Shown: piece by piece, positions 15,924 through 24,080 of the stretch
Layout of the letters: each line of letters begins with the position of its first letter
How positions within the stretch are numbered: the first letter of the stretch is position 1
NCBI GenBank assembly: GCA_001464795.1
Contig: LNEB01000011.1
Location: 124,001 to 188,000, forward strand
Reading direction: 5' to 3'
Origin: Bdellovibrionales bacterium Ga0074139
GTDB taxonomy: Bacteria > Bdellovibrionota > Bdellovibrionia > Bdellovibrionales > Bdellovibrionaceae
Length of the DNA stretch: 64,000 nt
Made by a program: the position numbers and the translations under genes
The notes under the pieces: model-generated
The model's input: only the letters and a program-made list of their open reading frames with translations
Databases searched by the model: none
Told to the model about the DNA's origin: nothing

Positions 15924-17167
15924 TATTTGATGATTGATTCCCAAGAAGGCAAAAGACTCATTTTATAAGGTACATTTCCCGAAAAATTAGACATCAAATT
16001 AGGTGGAACGGGATCTGCTGATGGAAATTTTTTTCCTACAGGATCCACAAATCTTCCCGCTTGAAAAAATTCAAAATGCAAATGTGGGGCTGTTGATAAT
16101 CCTGTGCTTCCAACATAGCCAATCACTTGGCCCTGCTTAACCATTGTGCCTTTTCTAATGTTTTTACCGTATCGACTGAGGTGCTTGTAAGCCGTTTCAT
16201 AGATGGAGTTATGACGAATCTTAACGACGTTACCACCACCACCACTCCAGCCAGAAAATACCACTCGGCCGTCACCTACAGCTTTCACAGGCGTTCCCGT
16301 CGGAGCCGCATAATCAACACCCATGTGAGGTCGATTGACTTTTAAAATAGGATGAAATCTTTTCCGTGAAAATCCTGAAGTGATGCGACCAAAACTAATG
16401 GGACTTTTTAAAAACATTCGCTTCAAACTAGAACCATCAGGAGCAAAATATCCTAGGTCTTCACCGTCCACTCGAAATAATATTCCAACAAAAGATTGAC
16501 CTGCATTTTCATATTCAGCTGATAAAATGGATCCCCACCCTGCTGGTTGGCCTCGGACAAATTTTTGCTCGACGGAAAGTCTCCAACGATCACCTACTCG
16601 AACTTCCCTAGCAAAATCCACTTGCCAAGCGAAGATCTCTGCAAGCTCAGCGATTAGTAATCCATCCATATTTGCTTTTGAAGCTGATTCCCATAGACTT
16701 GTTTCAACTGTGCCAAAAAAAGTGGCCGTTTTCAGTTCTACCTTTTCAATTTTTTGCTCTGCCACCCAGGTCGATTCCAGTTTTTTTACGACAAGACTTT
16801 CAAGCCCAGAGAAACGAAAAGAAATGGATTTAAGCTGAGGGTCAGGGCTTTCATCAAATTCAAGTGAATAGCGAATTCCAGGTCGAATTTTTGCTAGATC
16901 ATAAAATGGTTTTGCAGCAGCTACTATTTGTTGAATTTCTGAGCCTGTCACATCTTGTGCTTTTAAAACATTATACAAAGTGGAATTTTTGGGAAAATCG
17001 TAAGGAAAAGCCTCTTCCATGGAAATATAGGTTTCACTGACTTCTTGAGGTGCTGTTGAAGCCACTGGTTTCACTGATTCAAAAATTTTCTGAGAAGCAA
17101 AAAATCCAATAAAAAATAAAGCAATGAAACTAACTGTAAAAACAGTGAAACGTTTATTCATTTTCAT
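15920..17167 (-). CDS. M23 family (LytM/MepM-type) murein endopeptidase, membrane-anchored
   Basis: This 415-residue protein has an N-terminal membrane segment (about residues 8-25), a middle OapA/LysM-like region, and a C-terminal LytM metallopeptidase domain. The zinc ligands are visible: His and Asp in RPHMGVDYAAP and the HLHFEFF motif. The domain order is that of MepM/YebA-type enzymes that cut peptidoglycan cross-links in the periplasm. It overlaps the upstream rlmN-like gene by 4 bp on the same strand, in an apparent operon of yheU, doxX, rlmN and this gene. Confidence 0.9.
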   Translation of the reverse strand: MKMNKRFTVFTVSFIALFFIGFFASQKIFESVKPVASTAPQEVSETYISMEEAFPYDFPKNSTLYNVLKAQDVTGSEIQQIVAAAKPFYDLAKIRPGIRYSLEFDESPDPQLKSISFRFSGLESLVVKKLESTWVAEQKIEKVELKTATFFGTVETSLWESASKANMDGLLIAELAEIFAWQVDFAREVRVGDRWRLSVEQKFVRGQPAGWGSILSAEYENAGQSFVGILFRVDGEDLGYFAPDGSSLKRMFLKSPISFGRITSGFSRKRFHPILKVNRPHMGVDYAAPTGTPVKAVGDGRVVFSGWSGGGGNVVKIRHNSIYETAYKHLSRYGKNIRKGTMVKQGQVIGYVGSTGLSTAPHLHFEFFQAGRFVDPVGKKFPSADPVPPNLMSNFSGNVPYKMSLLPSWESIIKY

Positions 17168-18216
17168 CCTTTAAGTTTAAGATGATTTGTATTGAGTTGT
17201 CCACAAGCAGCTAAAATTTGATCACCTTTAGTTGTTCTCAGCGTTACTGGAATTCTGTGGGATTGAATTATTCTATAAAAAGCTTCTATTTTTTCTTTTG
17301 TTGGTCTTTTGAACTCACTGCCTGGAAAGGGATTAAAAGGTATCAAATTAACAAATGCCTTTGTATTTGTTAACATTTGAGCCGTCGCTAAAGCATCTTC
17401 TTCAGAATCATTAAATCCTTCAATTAGTAAATATTCGTAAGTGACAAAGCGCTTTTTGCCCTCAGGGATTGATTCGATAATTGGGATAATTTCTGACAAA
17501 GGATACTTTGTATTAATGGGAATCAGACGACTTCTTTTTTCATCAAATACTGAATGCAGGGACAGAGCTATATTCACTGATGGCATTTCTGCTTTCCATC
17601 TTTTTAATCCAGGCAAATAACCAGAAGTTGAAACAGTAATTTTATGGTCAGCTAAACTTAATCCGTATTGAGAAATGAAAATTTCCAAGGCTTCTTTCAC
17701 AGAGTCAAAATTGTGCAAAGGTTCGCCTTGTCCCATGAACACAATATTTAAAATAATATCATCTAATGGCCTATTTTTCGTTAACCACGTTTGAACTTCT
17801 AAAAACTGTCCCACAATTTCATCAGTTTCTAAATGCCGACTAAGCCCCTGTGTGCCAGTGAAACAAAAAGCACACTTCATTGCACATCCAACTTGAGACG
17901 ATAAACAAACCGTGTATTTTTTGTTGAATGGAATCAATACTGTTTCTACTGTTTTTTGATCCTTTAAAGAAAATAAAAACTTAACAGTGCCATCATCAGA
18001 CTCTTTAATTTCTATAATTTCAGGTCTTTTAAAGTGAAATCCTGAACTAATATAGTTTTTGGCCTTGTCAGATAAGCCAAACAAAGAACAAGGATCTGTT
18101 TGATTTTTTTTGTAATGCCAATTATAAAGTAGACGAGCTTGATCAGGATTAATATCCTGATCAGCTAGTAAATTTTGTAACTTTTTGAAGGAATACTTAT
18201 AAAAAGATGTTTCCAA
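17164..18216 (-). CDS. rlmN: Dual-specificity RNA methyltransferase RlmN
   Basis: This radical SAM enzyme makes m2A2503 in 23S rRNA (and m2A37 in tRNA). The iron-sulfur cysteines are in GCAMKCAFCFTG. FMGQGEPLHNFDSV, SLHSVFDEKRSRLIPIN, EYLLIEGFNDSEEDA and the late cysteine in QILAACGQL are all family signatures. The frame is open upstream to 18285, inside doxX. I take the TTG at 18216, 2 bp after the doxX stop, which gives a normal 350-residue protein; no strong ribosome site is visible, so the start is the weak point. Confidence 0.9.
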   Translation of the reverse strand: METSFYKYSFKKLQNLLADQDINPDQARLLYNWHYKKNQTDPCSLFGLSDKAKNYISSGFHFKRPEIIEIKESDDGTVKFLFSLKDQKTVETVLIPFNKKYTVCLSSQVGCAMKCAFCFTGTQGLSRHLETDEIVGQFLEVQTWLTKNRPLDDIILNIVFMGQGEPLHNFDSVKEALEIFISQYGLSLADHKITVSTSGYLPGLKRWKAEMPSVNIALSLHSVFDEKRSRLIPINTKYPLSEIIPIIESIPEGKKRFVTYEYLLIEGFNDSEEDALATAQMLTNTKAFVNLIPFNPFPGSEFKRPTKEKIEAFYRIIQSHRIPVTLRTTKGDQILAACGQLNTNHLKLKG

Positions 18217-18218
18217 AT

Positions 18219-18614
18219 TTATTTTTTTCGAAAAATGCGGTCCAACGAAAAGCGTCCAGCACCTTGAAAGCATAATAAAACACAAGCCACTAAGTACAAT
18301 AGTGCCATTTCTTTTCTCTCAAAAGGGTCAGCTGCGTGTGCAACAAAAGCAGCAATAGCCATAGTAACACCAAGGGATAAAGCAGCAGGTCGAGTGAATA
18401 ATCCAACAGCAATTAAAAGGCCGCCTAAAAGTTCTGATAAACCTGCACCCCATGCAAAAAGAGTGGGTAGAGGAAAACCCATGCCAGCGACTCCATCAAT
18501 AAACATCGAAGACGGTGGAACTTTGCTAAGTCCATGTGCGAATGCCATAGAGAGGCCAATAAATAATCGAAATACAAGAAGGCCCAGGTCCGGGCTATTA
18601 ATAAATTTGTTCAT
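18219..18614 (-). CDS. DoxX family membrane protein
   Basis: This 131-residue protein has four predicted membrane helices. The family signature is the GLLVFRLFIGLSMAFAHG start, the WGAGLSELLGGLLIAVGLFTR middle (in two pieces) and the FVAHAADPFERKEMALLYL loop. DoxX proteins act in respiratory or redox membrane complexes in some species and are otherwise uncharacterised. AGGAG precedes the ATG. The stop lies just before the TTG proposed for rlmN. Confidence 0.88.
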   Translation of the reverse strand: MNKFINSPDLGLLVFRLFIGLSMAFAHGLSKVPPSSMFIDGVAGMGFPLPTLFAWGAGLSELLGGLLIAVGLFTRPAALSLGVTMAIAAFVAHAADPFERKEMALLYLVACVLLCFQGAGRFSLDRIFRKK

Positions 18615-18631
18615 ATAAAATCTCCTGGTTT

Positions 18632-18886
18632 CTAGGTTAAACGTCTAAAATCCTGAGCTGTGATTAAACTCACAGTCTCTGTTGTTTGATCAAAAACAAT
18701 TTTCACCTCATTTTTATCAATGAGTCTACGAACTTGCAGCATTTTTTTCTCTAAAATCACTTCATGCAGCCCATAATCAGTGCCTTCACGAAGTATATAG
18801 CTCTCAATCAAGCTGTTCAGTGCCTCCTCAGAAAGCTGATCAGCAGCGATTTCTAAAGGTTTTTCTTTATTTTGGTCTGTACTCAT
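18632..18886 (-). CDS. yheU: YheU family (UPF0270) protein
   Basis: This 84-residue protein aligns well with E. coli YheU, including LSEEALNSLIESYILREGTDYG (in two pieces), the following HEVILEKK helix and the closing VSLITAQDFR. The family's function is unknown. It has an N-terminal extension of about 12 polar residues relative to E. coli. It is the first gene of the strand, divergent from hflX across 59 bp. Confidence 0.85.
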   Translation of the reverse strand: MSTDQNKEKPLEIAADQLSEEALNSLIESYILREGTDYGLHEVILEKKMLQVRRLIDKNEVKIVFDQTTETVSLITAQDFRRLT

Positions 18887-18945
18887 AAGTTTGATACTAG
18901 GAAAACATTCCCTTCAATGCAAATAAATGAGAAGATACCCCTCAA

Positions 18946-20376
18946 ATGACTATGGATTCTAATATAAAAAAAAATGCTGTTCTGATCGGAATACAACTTC
19001 CAAAAGTTTCACCAGCCGAACTTGAAGGTTCGCTGCAAGAGCTCACTCGTTTAGTGACGACTTTGGGATACAATGTCGTGGGCCAAGTCACTCAAAAAAG
19101 AAGTTCTGATCGATCGGCTTCAGTTTTAGGTGAAGGCAAGCTTAAGGAAATGGCTGAATGGACCGGTGGAACAGGAGTGATTTCTGCCATGGTCGAACAC
19201 AAACTCAGTAAAGCCGCTTTAAAATGGGCTGAAAATGCTAAACCCACTGAAGAAGATGATGCTGATGAATCAATCGATACTGAATCCGATGATTCTGAAT
19301 CAATAAAAGATGATAAAAAAGGTTCTGCACAAATCGTGATCGTCGACACCGAGCTTTCTCCTTCACAGCTTAGAAATTTAGAAAGTGCAGCCGGAGTGCC
19401 CGTTCTTGATCGAACAGGTGTCATCATTGAAATTTTCAGTCGCCATGCACGTACCAAAGCCGCTCGGCTGCAGGTGGAAATCGCGAGGCTCACCTATGTG
19501 GCCCCACGTATTCGTGAAACTGGTGGCGGTGAAGATCGTCAAGGCGGTGGTGTCGGTGGCAAAGGGGCCGGGGAAAGTAAGCTCGAACTTGATAAGCGAA
19601 AAATTCGTGACCGAATAAAAGAATTAAAAAATGAACTCGCTTCAATTGGAAATGAACACCAAGTCAGACGAGCTCAAAGAGACCAAGAAATTAGTGTGGC
19701 CCTTGTCGGCTATACCAATGCCGGTAAATCTTCCCTCATGAGAGCCATGACTGGAAGTGAAGTTCTAGTGGCCGACAAATTGTTTGCCACACTTGATACT
19801 ACAATCAGGCCACTTTATCCAGAATCCCGCCCTAAAGTTTTAATGTCCGATACCGTGGGCTTTATTAAAAAGCTACCTCATGACCTTGTAGCCTCTTTTA
19901 AATCCACTCTTGATGAGGCCTTACACGCCTCATTGCTTCTATTTGTTGTGGACTCATCAGATCCAGCTTTTAGATCTCAATTGGATGTCACACAAAAAGT
20001 GCTGGCTGAAGTGGGTGCTAATGAAAGTCCCAGTCTGCTTGTTTTAAATAAAAGAGACAATTTAAGTGAAGAACAGTTCAAAGCTTTAAAGACCGAGTTT
20101 CCTGAAGCTGTTTTTATATCAACGCGAAATCCTGAAGATTTAAAAATGCTTCGTGAAAAAATACTCAGTTATTTTGAAACCAGTATGGTTGATGAGGATT
20201 TATTTATTCCCTATTTATCTAAGGGAATCATTGGTGACATTCGTGCACGCATGCGAGTTCTTGATGAAACCTACAATGAAACGGGCGTTATTCTTAAAGT
20301 TCGTGCTAATCAGGATCACATTGAGCAAATTAAAAAGAAGATCGATTTATCAAATAAAAAAAGCCAACCTTTTTAG
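18946..20376 (+). CDS. hflX: GTPase HflX
   Basis: This 476-residue ribosome-associated GTPase splits stalled ribosomes under heat or antibiotic stress. Visible are the HflX N-domain, the glycine-rich GGGEDRQGGGVGGKGAGE loop at about 193-210, the helical linker, Walker A GYTNAGKSS (255-263), the switch TLDTTIRP, G3 DTVGFIKKLP and G4 NKRD. Residues 98-126 are an acidic insertion (rich in Asp, Glu and Ser) not usual in the family. The stop codon lies in the loop of the terminator at 20362. Confidence 0.95.
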   Translation: MTMDSNIKKNAVLIGIQLPKVSPAELEGSLQELTRLVTTLGYNVVGQVTQKRSSDRSASVLGEGKLKEMAEWTGGTGVISAMVEHKLSKAALKWAENAKPTEEDDADESIDTESDDSESIKDDKKGSAQIVIVDTELSPSQLRNLESAAGVPVLDRTGVIIEIFSRHARTKAARLQVEIARLTYVAPRIRETGGGEDRQGGGVGGKGAGESKLELDKRKIRDRIKELKNELASIGNEHQVRRAQRDQEISVALVGYTNAGKSSLMRAMTGSEVLVADKLFATLDTTIRPLYPESRPKVLMSDTVGFIKKLPHDLVASFKSTLDEALHASLLLFVVDSSDPAFRSQLDVTQKVLAEVGANESPSLLVLNKRDNLSEEQFKALKTEFPEAVFISTRNPEDLKMLREKILSYFETSMVDEDLFIPYLSKGIIGDIRARMRVLDETYNETGVILKVRANQDHIEQIKKKIDLSNKKSQPF

Positions 20377-20388
20377 GGTTGGCTTTTA
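20362..20388. terminator. Bidirectional intrinsic terminator between hflX and the RRM gene
   Basis: AGCCAACC (20362-20369) and GGTTGGCT (20377-20384) make an 8-bp stem with A-rich flank on the left and T-rich flank on the right, so it can end both converging transcripts. The hflX TAG is in the loop. Confidence 0.85.
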
Positions 20389-20409
20389 AAAACTAAATTT
20401 AATTAAAAA

Positions 20410-20703
20410 TTAGTAACGGCTACCGAAACCACCACCGCGATTGTTATCACGTGGAGCTTGTGGCTTAGCTTCAGATACATTCATTGCACGACCATCAAGT
20501 TGTGCACCGTGAAAACGGCTGATTGCATTTGTAGCTTCTACATCTGTTGACATCTCAACAAATCCGAAACCTTTAGAACGACCTGAATCGCGATCCATGA
20601 TCACTTTTGCAGATTGAACAGAACCACACTCTGAAAATGTATCAGCTAATGACTGATCAGTTGCAGAATATGACAGATTACCAACGTATAATTTTTTACT
20701 CAT
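20410..20703 (-). CDS. RRM RNA-binding protein with Gly/Arg tail
   Basis: This 97-residue protein is one RNA-recognition motif: RNP2 KLYVGNLSY and RNP1 RSKGFGFVEM, ending in a short GGGFGSRY tail. Bacterial RRM proteins of this type are often cold-induced RNA chaperones, best studied in cyanobacteria. The gene has an unusually long and structured 174-bp upstream region with a possible Shine-Dalgarno-masking hairpin (20708-20739) and an 11-bp inverted repeat (20788-20837), suggesting post-transcriptional control. GGAGG lies 4 bases before the ATG. Confidence 0.93.
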   Translation of the reverse strand: MSKKLYVGNLSYSATDQSLADTFSECGSVQSAKVIMDRDSGRSKGFGFVEMSTDVEATNAISRFHGAQLDGRAMNVSEAKPQAPRDNNRGGGFGSRY

Positions 20704-20707
20704 AAAA

Positions 20708-20739
20708 CCTCCTATAGGCTGTGAGCGCTACTCCGGAGG
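20708..20739 (-). promoter_or_regulatory. Possible Shine-Dalgarno-sequestering hairpin before the RRM gene
   Basis: In the mRNA, CCTCC (complement of 20735-20739) can pair with the ribosome site GGAGG (complement of 20708-20712), enclosing 22 bases in which TAG and CTA can extend the stem. This would hide the ribosome site unless opened by temperature, protein or another fold. Confidence 0.4.
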
Positions 20740-20787
20740 ACATGAACACTATGAACACAAACTCGTCGAAAGAAGCAATAACTAGAA

Positions 20788-20837
20788 CCACAGATTAACA
20801 GGTCATCCTGGAAAATGCTAACCTTATTAATCTGTGG
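20788..20837. repeat. Perfect 11-bp inverted repeat in the RRM leader region
   Basis: CCACAGATTAA (20788-20798) and TTAATCTGTGG (20827-20837) are perfect inverted copies 28 bases apart; AGGT and ACCT just inside can add four pairs. It lies 41 bp after the redoxin stop and 85 bp before the RRM start. No U-tract follows on either strand, so a plain intrinsic terminator is unlikely. Confidence 0.7.
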
Positions 20838-20877
20838 GCCCTGGCCAAGTAACGGATAAGCGACTTGGTAAAAAAAA

Positions 20878-21477
20878 CTAGTACTTTACGCTACAGCCGT
20901 ATGGCTTGGTGGATTCTTTAGCAATTTTCTCGCCTTTTAGTAGACTGTTTGTGGCAGCTAAAATGTAGTTGTCGGCCTTTTCAATCGTGGCAGAACTGGC
21001 TGAGCTGTTGCTATCAATGGCTCCGTTGTATCGAAGAATTCCCTTATCATCGATCAAATACATATGCGGAGTTGTTTTAGCACCGTAAGCTCGGCCCATT
21101 TTTCCAAGATCATCGATTAAAATAGCAGAGGGTGCTGCACCTGCTGTTTGAGCATTCGCTAAAGCTTCTTTTTGATCGAGATACCCTTGCTTACCTTTGG
21201 CAGAAGAAATAACAGTTAACCAAACAAAACCTTTTTCAGTCGTTTCTTTTTGGATCTTTTGCATATTTCCAACACTGTAGTGCTTAACAACGTAAGGGCA
21301 GTCTTTGTTGTACCATTCAAGAACAACATTCTTACCTTTGTAGTCTGATAGCTTTTGCACTTTGCCAGTTGCATCCATCACTTCAAATGCTGGTGCTGGT
21401 GAACCCACTTTTGCTTCTGAAAATCCAAAGCTTGAAATTAACATTGTTGTTAGTAATCCCACTAAAAACTTATTCAC
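20878..21477 (-). CDS. Exported redoxin (AhpC/TSA-thioredoxin-like)
   Basis: This 199-residue protein has a signal peptide (about residues 1-22) and a peroxiredoxin/TlpA-like fold: VGSPAPAFEVMDATG, VVLEWYNKDCPYVVKHY with a single active-site-region Cys, GAAPSAILIDDLGKMGRAYG and TPHMYLIDDKG. One more cysteine sits near the C-terminus (YGCSVKY). GTG at 21477 follows AGGAGG. It directly follows the dsbD-like gene on the same strand and, if the TAG in dsbD were sense, would overlap it by 8 bp. It is probably a periplasmic thiol partner of DsbD. Confidence 0.85.
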   Translation of the reverse strand: MNKFLVGLLTTMLISSFGFSEAKVGSPAPAFEVMDATGKVQKLSDYKGKNVVLEWYNKDCPYVVKHYSVGNMQKIQKETTEKGFVWLTVISSAKGKQGYLDQKEALANAQTAGAAPSAILIDDLGKMGRAYGAKTTPHMYLIDDKGILRYNGAIDSNSSASSATIEKADNYILAATNSLLKGEKIAKESTKPYGCSVKY

Positions 21478-21589
21478 GACTATCCTCCTGTTGATTGTTG
21501 AATAGATTTTTTATCATACTTTTCGTTAATAATTCAGGCAAAATAATAGCTTGGTCAGATCCTGCTTGATAAAAAACATAAAGAGGCAG
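21470..21589 (-). other. Conserved DsbD C-terminal sequence beyond an in-frame TAG
   Basis: Directly after the TAG at 21590-21592 the same frame continues for 39 sense codons to a TAA, and the product contains LPLYVFY and ILPELLT, which are the expected last strands of the DsbD thioredoxin domain. It overlaps the redoxin start by 8 bp. The region carries the redoxin's ribosome site. Confidence 0.75.
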
Positions 21590-23419
21590 CTAGTTACGAC
21601 CAAAGTCTGCCAGTGCTTTTGTGATCACAGGATCTCTGTGGGTCCAATCCGCTTTATAAATAGAAACTCGATTATCAATAAATAGCTTTTGAATTTCTTC
21701 TGTTTCAAGCACAGCTTTTTTATTCACCTGGCAAGTGATGCACCAGGCAGCTGTGAAATCAATAAATACAGATTGCTTATTTTGCAGATCCAATTTTATT
21801 TTTTCAGGTGAAAAATTTTGCCACACTGATGCGATTGACTCGTTTTCATTTTCAATTTTACTAAATGGGGTATTAAAAACTAATAAAACTGAGATAATAA
21901 ATCCCACAATTAAAAGTCGTTGCTGCCATCTTTCGCTTTTTACTCTTCTTGCCAACCAAATCCAAAAGCCAACAAATAAAAAGACAAGAATTAGGACTAA
22001 TAAATTATCTGTTTGGACCTGTTGAGACAAAACCCACAACAGCCAAATCACAGTGACAAACATAGGAAAGGCCAAAAATTCTTTTAAGGTGACCATCCAC
22101 TGTCCAGGCCGAGGTAGAAACTTGAGGGCCGCAGGCATATAGGCTAAAAATAAAAAAGGAATGGCCATTCCTAGTCCCAACCCCAAAAATACCAGCATGG
22201 TTTGAAGACTTGGCAATGCTAAAGAGGCCCCAAGGGCTGCTCCCATAAAAGGAGCTGTACAAGGTGTTGCGACGACTGTGGCTAGAACACCGGTTAAAAA
22301 TGCCCCACTTTTATTTTGTGAACCAACACCTGCTAATGTTTGCCCCACTTCAAAAGTGCCTAGGAAATTAAATCCAACCCAAAGAAAAATTAAAGCAAGA
22401 CTGGCTGCTATGACAGGCGATTGAAGTTGAAAGCCCCATCCGATTTGCTCACCACCTGCACGTAGGATTAATAATGATCCACCAATAGTTAAAAAGGAAA
22501 CTAGAACTCCAATAGTGTAAAGCCAACCTGAAATTTTTAATTCTTTTGAAGATTGGCTATGCTGAACAAAGCTTAAAATTTTGATTGATAAAACTGGAAG
22601 CACACAGGGCATCAAATTAAGAATCAATCCACCAAAAAAAGCCCACATTAAGATAATAAATAAATGAACTTCTTTTTTTTCAAGATTGACCTCAAAAGAT
22701 TGATTGTCGACCACAACCAAAAACCGCGAGCCAGTCAGATCTTTCTTAGAGTTACTTTGCAAATCTAAAATAACAGAAATTAAATCACCTTCAGGATTAA
22801 GCTTTGGAGTTGTTGCTTTGAAAGACTGACCATCTTCAGGAAAGACTTCTAGATTTTTTGCTTGAAATGGCAATTTTAAGTTTGCGACCAGTTCTTCTTC
22901 ATTTTGAGAAGAGATCACAAATTGTAAACCTACTGGTGAAGGATCTAATACATAATTGAAATTACTTTTTAGTTTTTCAAACCGAGCATCTTGATCTTTT
23001 ATAGAAAAACTTTTTGTGAGCTTAGTGAAATAAGGAATGCATTCCACCCTACACACAAGAAACTCAAGATCCAGCTCAGCACTGACCTGTCCATTAGCAT
23101 TTAAATGAAACAAAAACAGACTTTCATTGGAATAACCAATGTTAACCAAACCTGCCACTGGAATTCTTTGTGGAGAAGGCCATAGCTCTTTTGTTATTTC
23201 TGCACCGATCAACTTCCAATTCCAAATAGGAGCTGCACCTGAATCACCAGAATTTTTCCAGTAGATATGCCATTCAGGTTTCAGTTGAAAGTAAAGTCCC
23301 AAGGTTTTTTCAGATTGAAGAAGTTGAAGCTCACCTTGAGGAAAATTAAATTTTGAATTATCAAAAGACCAGGCCTGTGAAGATAAAAGCACTATTAATG
23401 AAACAAAAACATTCTTCAT
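21590..23419 (-). CDS. dsbD: DsbD-family thiol:disulfide interchange protein, cut short by an in-frame TAG
   Basis: This inner-membrane protein passes electrons from cytoplasmic thioredoxin to periplasmic thiols. Order: signal peptide, N-terminal DsbD/ScsB-type periplasmic domain (PEWHIYWKNSGDSG), eight-helix membrane core with cysteines in NLMPCVLPV and VVATPCTAPF, then a thioredoxin domain with CITC at 560-563. The annotated frame stops after DFGRN at a TAG, about 39 codons short of the usual end, yet the same frame continues with family-like sequence. The gene is therefore a nonsense-truncated allele, a read-through case or a sequencing error. Its start overlaps the M24 gene by 4 bp. Confidence 0.88.
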   Translation of the reverse strand: MKNVFVSLIVLLSSQAWSFDNSKFNFPQGELQLLQSEKTLGLYFQLKPEWHIYWKNSGDSGAAPIWNWKLIGAEITKELWPSPQRIPVAGLVNIGYSNESLFLFHLNANGQVSAELDLEFLVCRVECIPYFTKLTKSFSIKDQDARFEKLKSNFNYVLDPSPVGLQFVISSQNEEELVANLKLPFQAKNLEVFPEDGQSFKATTPKLNPEGDLISVILDLQSNSKKDLTGSRFLVVVDNQSFEVNLEKKEVHLFIILMWAFFGGLILNLMPCVLPVLSIKILSFVQHSQSSKELKISGWLYTIGVLVSFLTIGGSLLILRAGGEQIGWGFQLQSPVIAASLALIFLWVGFNFLGTFEVGQTLAGVGSQNKSGAFLTGVLATVVATPCTAPFMGAALGASLALPSLQTMLVFLGLGLGMAIPFLFLAYMPAALKFLPRPGQWMVTLKEFLAFPMFVTVIWLLWVLSQQVQTDNLLVLILVFLFVGFWIWLARRVKSERWQQRLLIVGFIISVLLVFNTPFSKIENENESIASVWQNFSPEKIKLDLQNKQSVFIDFTAAWCITCQVNKKAVLETEEIQKLFIDNRVSIYKADWTHRDPVITKALADFGRN

Positions 23420-24075
23420 TTCATTAATATATCTTCAAAAAAGGCTCCTCGGCTATTGTTGATGTCGATTAAATGGATTTCCAATACCCACAAAAGGTCT
23501 GATGGTACTGCGTCGAGTTCAAAAAGTTTCTGCGATGAATAAATTTTGTGTGGAAAATCACCAACCCTATGACCAGCCATATTGGAATTGAGCTGATAAC
23601 CGTAGGACTGAGCTAATTTTTGAGCAAACTCAAAAAGTTCTATTCCAGTTAGGCCCGTTGTTTTCCAAGCCTGTGCTGTTTTCTCAAAAATTTCATGGGA
23701 AGCTATAATTAATGGATTCTTTTTATCAGAGCCAACTGTAAATGTTCGTCCGTAGTCAGCTTCGTGATCCATAATAATTGGACCCAGATCAACAAAACAA
23801 ATATCACCAGCTACACATTTAAGTTCTGGGTCTGAAGTTTCACGAAAGTTTTTGATTGTATCGGATGAGATGCGAACTTGAGTTGGATGCCAGAAGTGAG
23901 TGATTCCAACTTCTAAGAAAGACTGTTTGAAGAGGTCTTGGATTTGTCTTTCAGTAAACCCGGGTTGAATCATCGATATAACAGATTCAACCGTTTTCAT
24001 ACAGAGCTCCCGAGCTTGAAAAAACAGATCTAAATTAAATTTATCACCCGTTTTTTCTAAGCTCGAAAGATTCAT
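23416..24075 (-). CDS. M24 family metallopeptidase (Xaa-Pro aminopeptidase-like), compact form
   Basis: This 219-residue pita-bread-fold protein is shorter than typical Xaa-Pro peptidases because it lacks the N-terminal creatinase-like domain. The five metal ligands are visible in order: Asp in FVDLGP, Asp in EADYGRTF, His in MAGHRVGDFPH, Glu in VLEIHL and Glu in GAFFEDILM. It could be an aminopeptidase or a related non-peptidase. It is coupled to dsbD by a 4-bp overlap and follows the small hypothetical gene by 5 bp. Confidence 0.85.
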   Translation of the reverse strand: MNLSSLEKTGDKFNLDLFFQARELCMKTVESVISMIQPGFTERQIQDLFKQSFLEVGITHFWHPTQVRISSDTIKNFRETSDPELKCVAGDICFVDLGPIIMDHEADYGRTFTVGSDKKNPLIIASHEIFEKTAQAWKTTGLTGIELFEFAQKLAQSYGYQLNSNMAGHRVGDFPHKIYSSQKLFELDAVPSDLLWVLEIHLIDINNSRGAFFEDILMK

Positions 24076-24080
24076 TTTGA

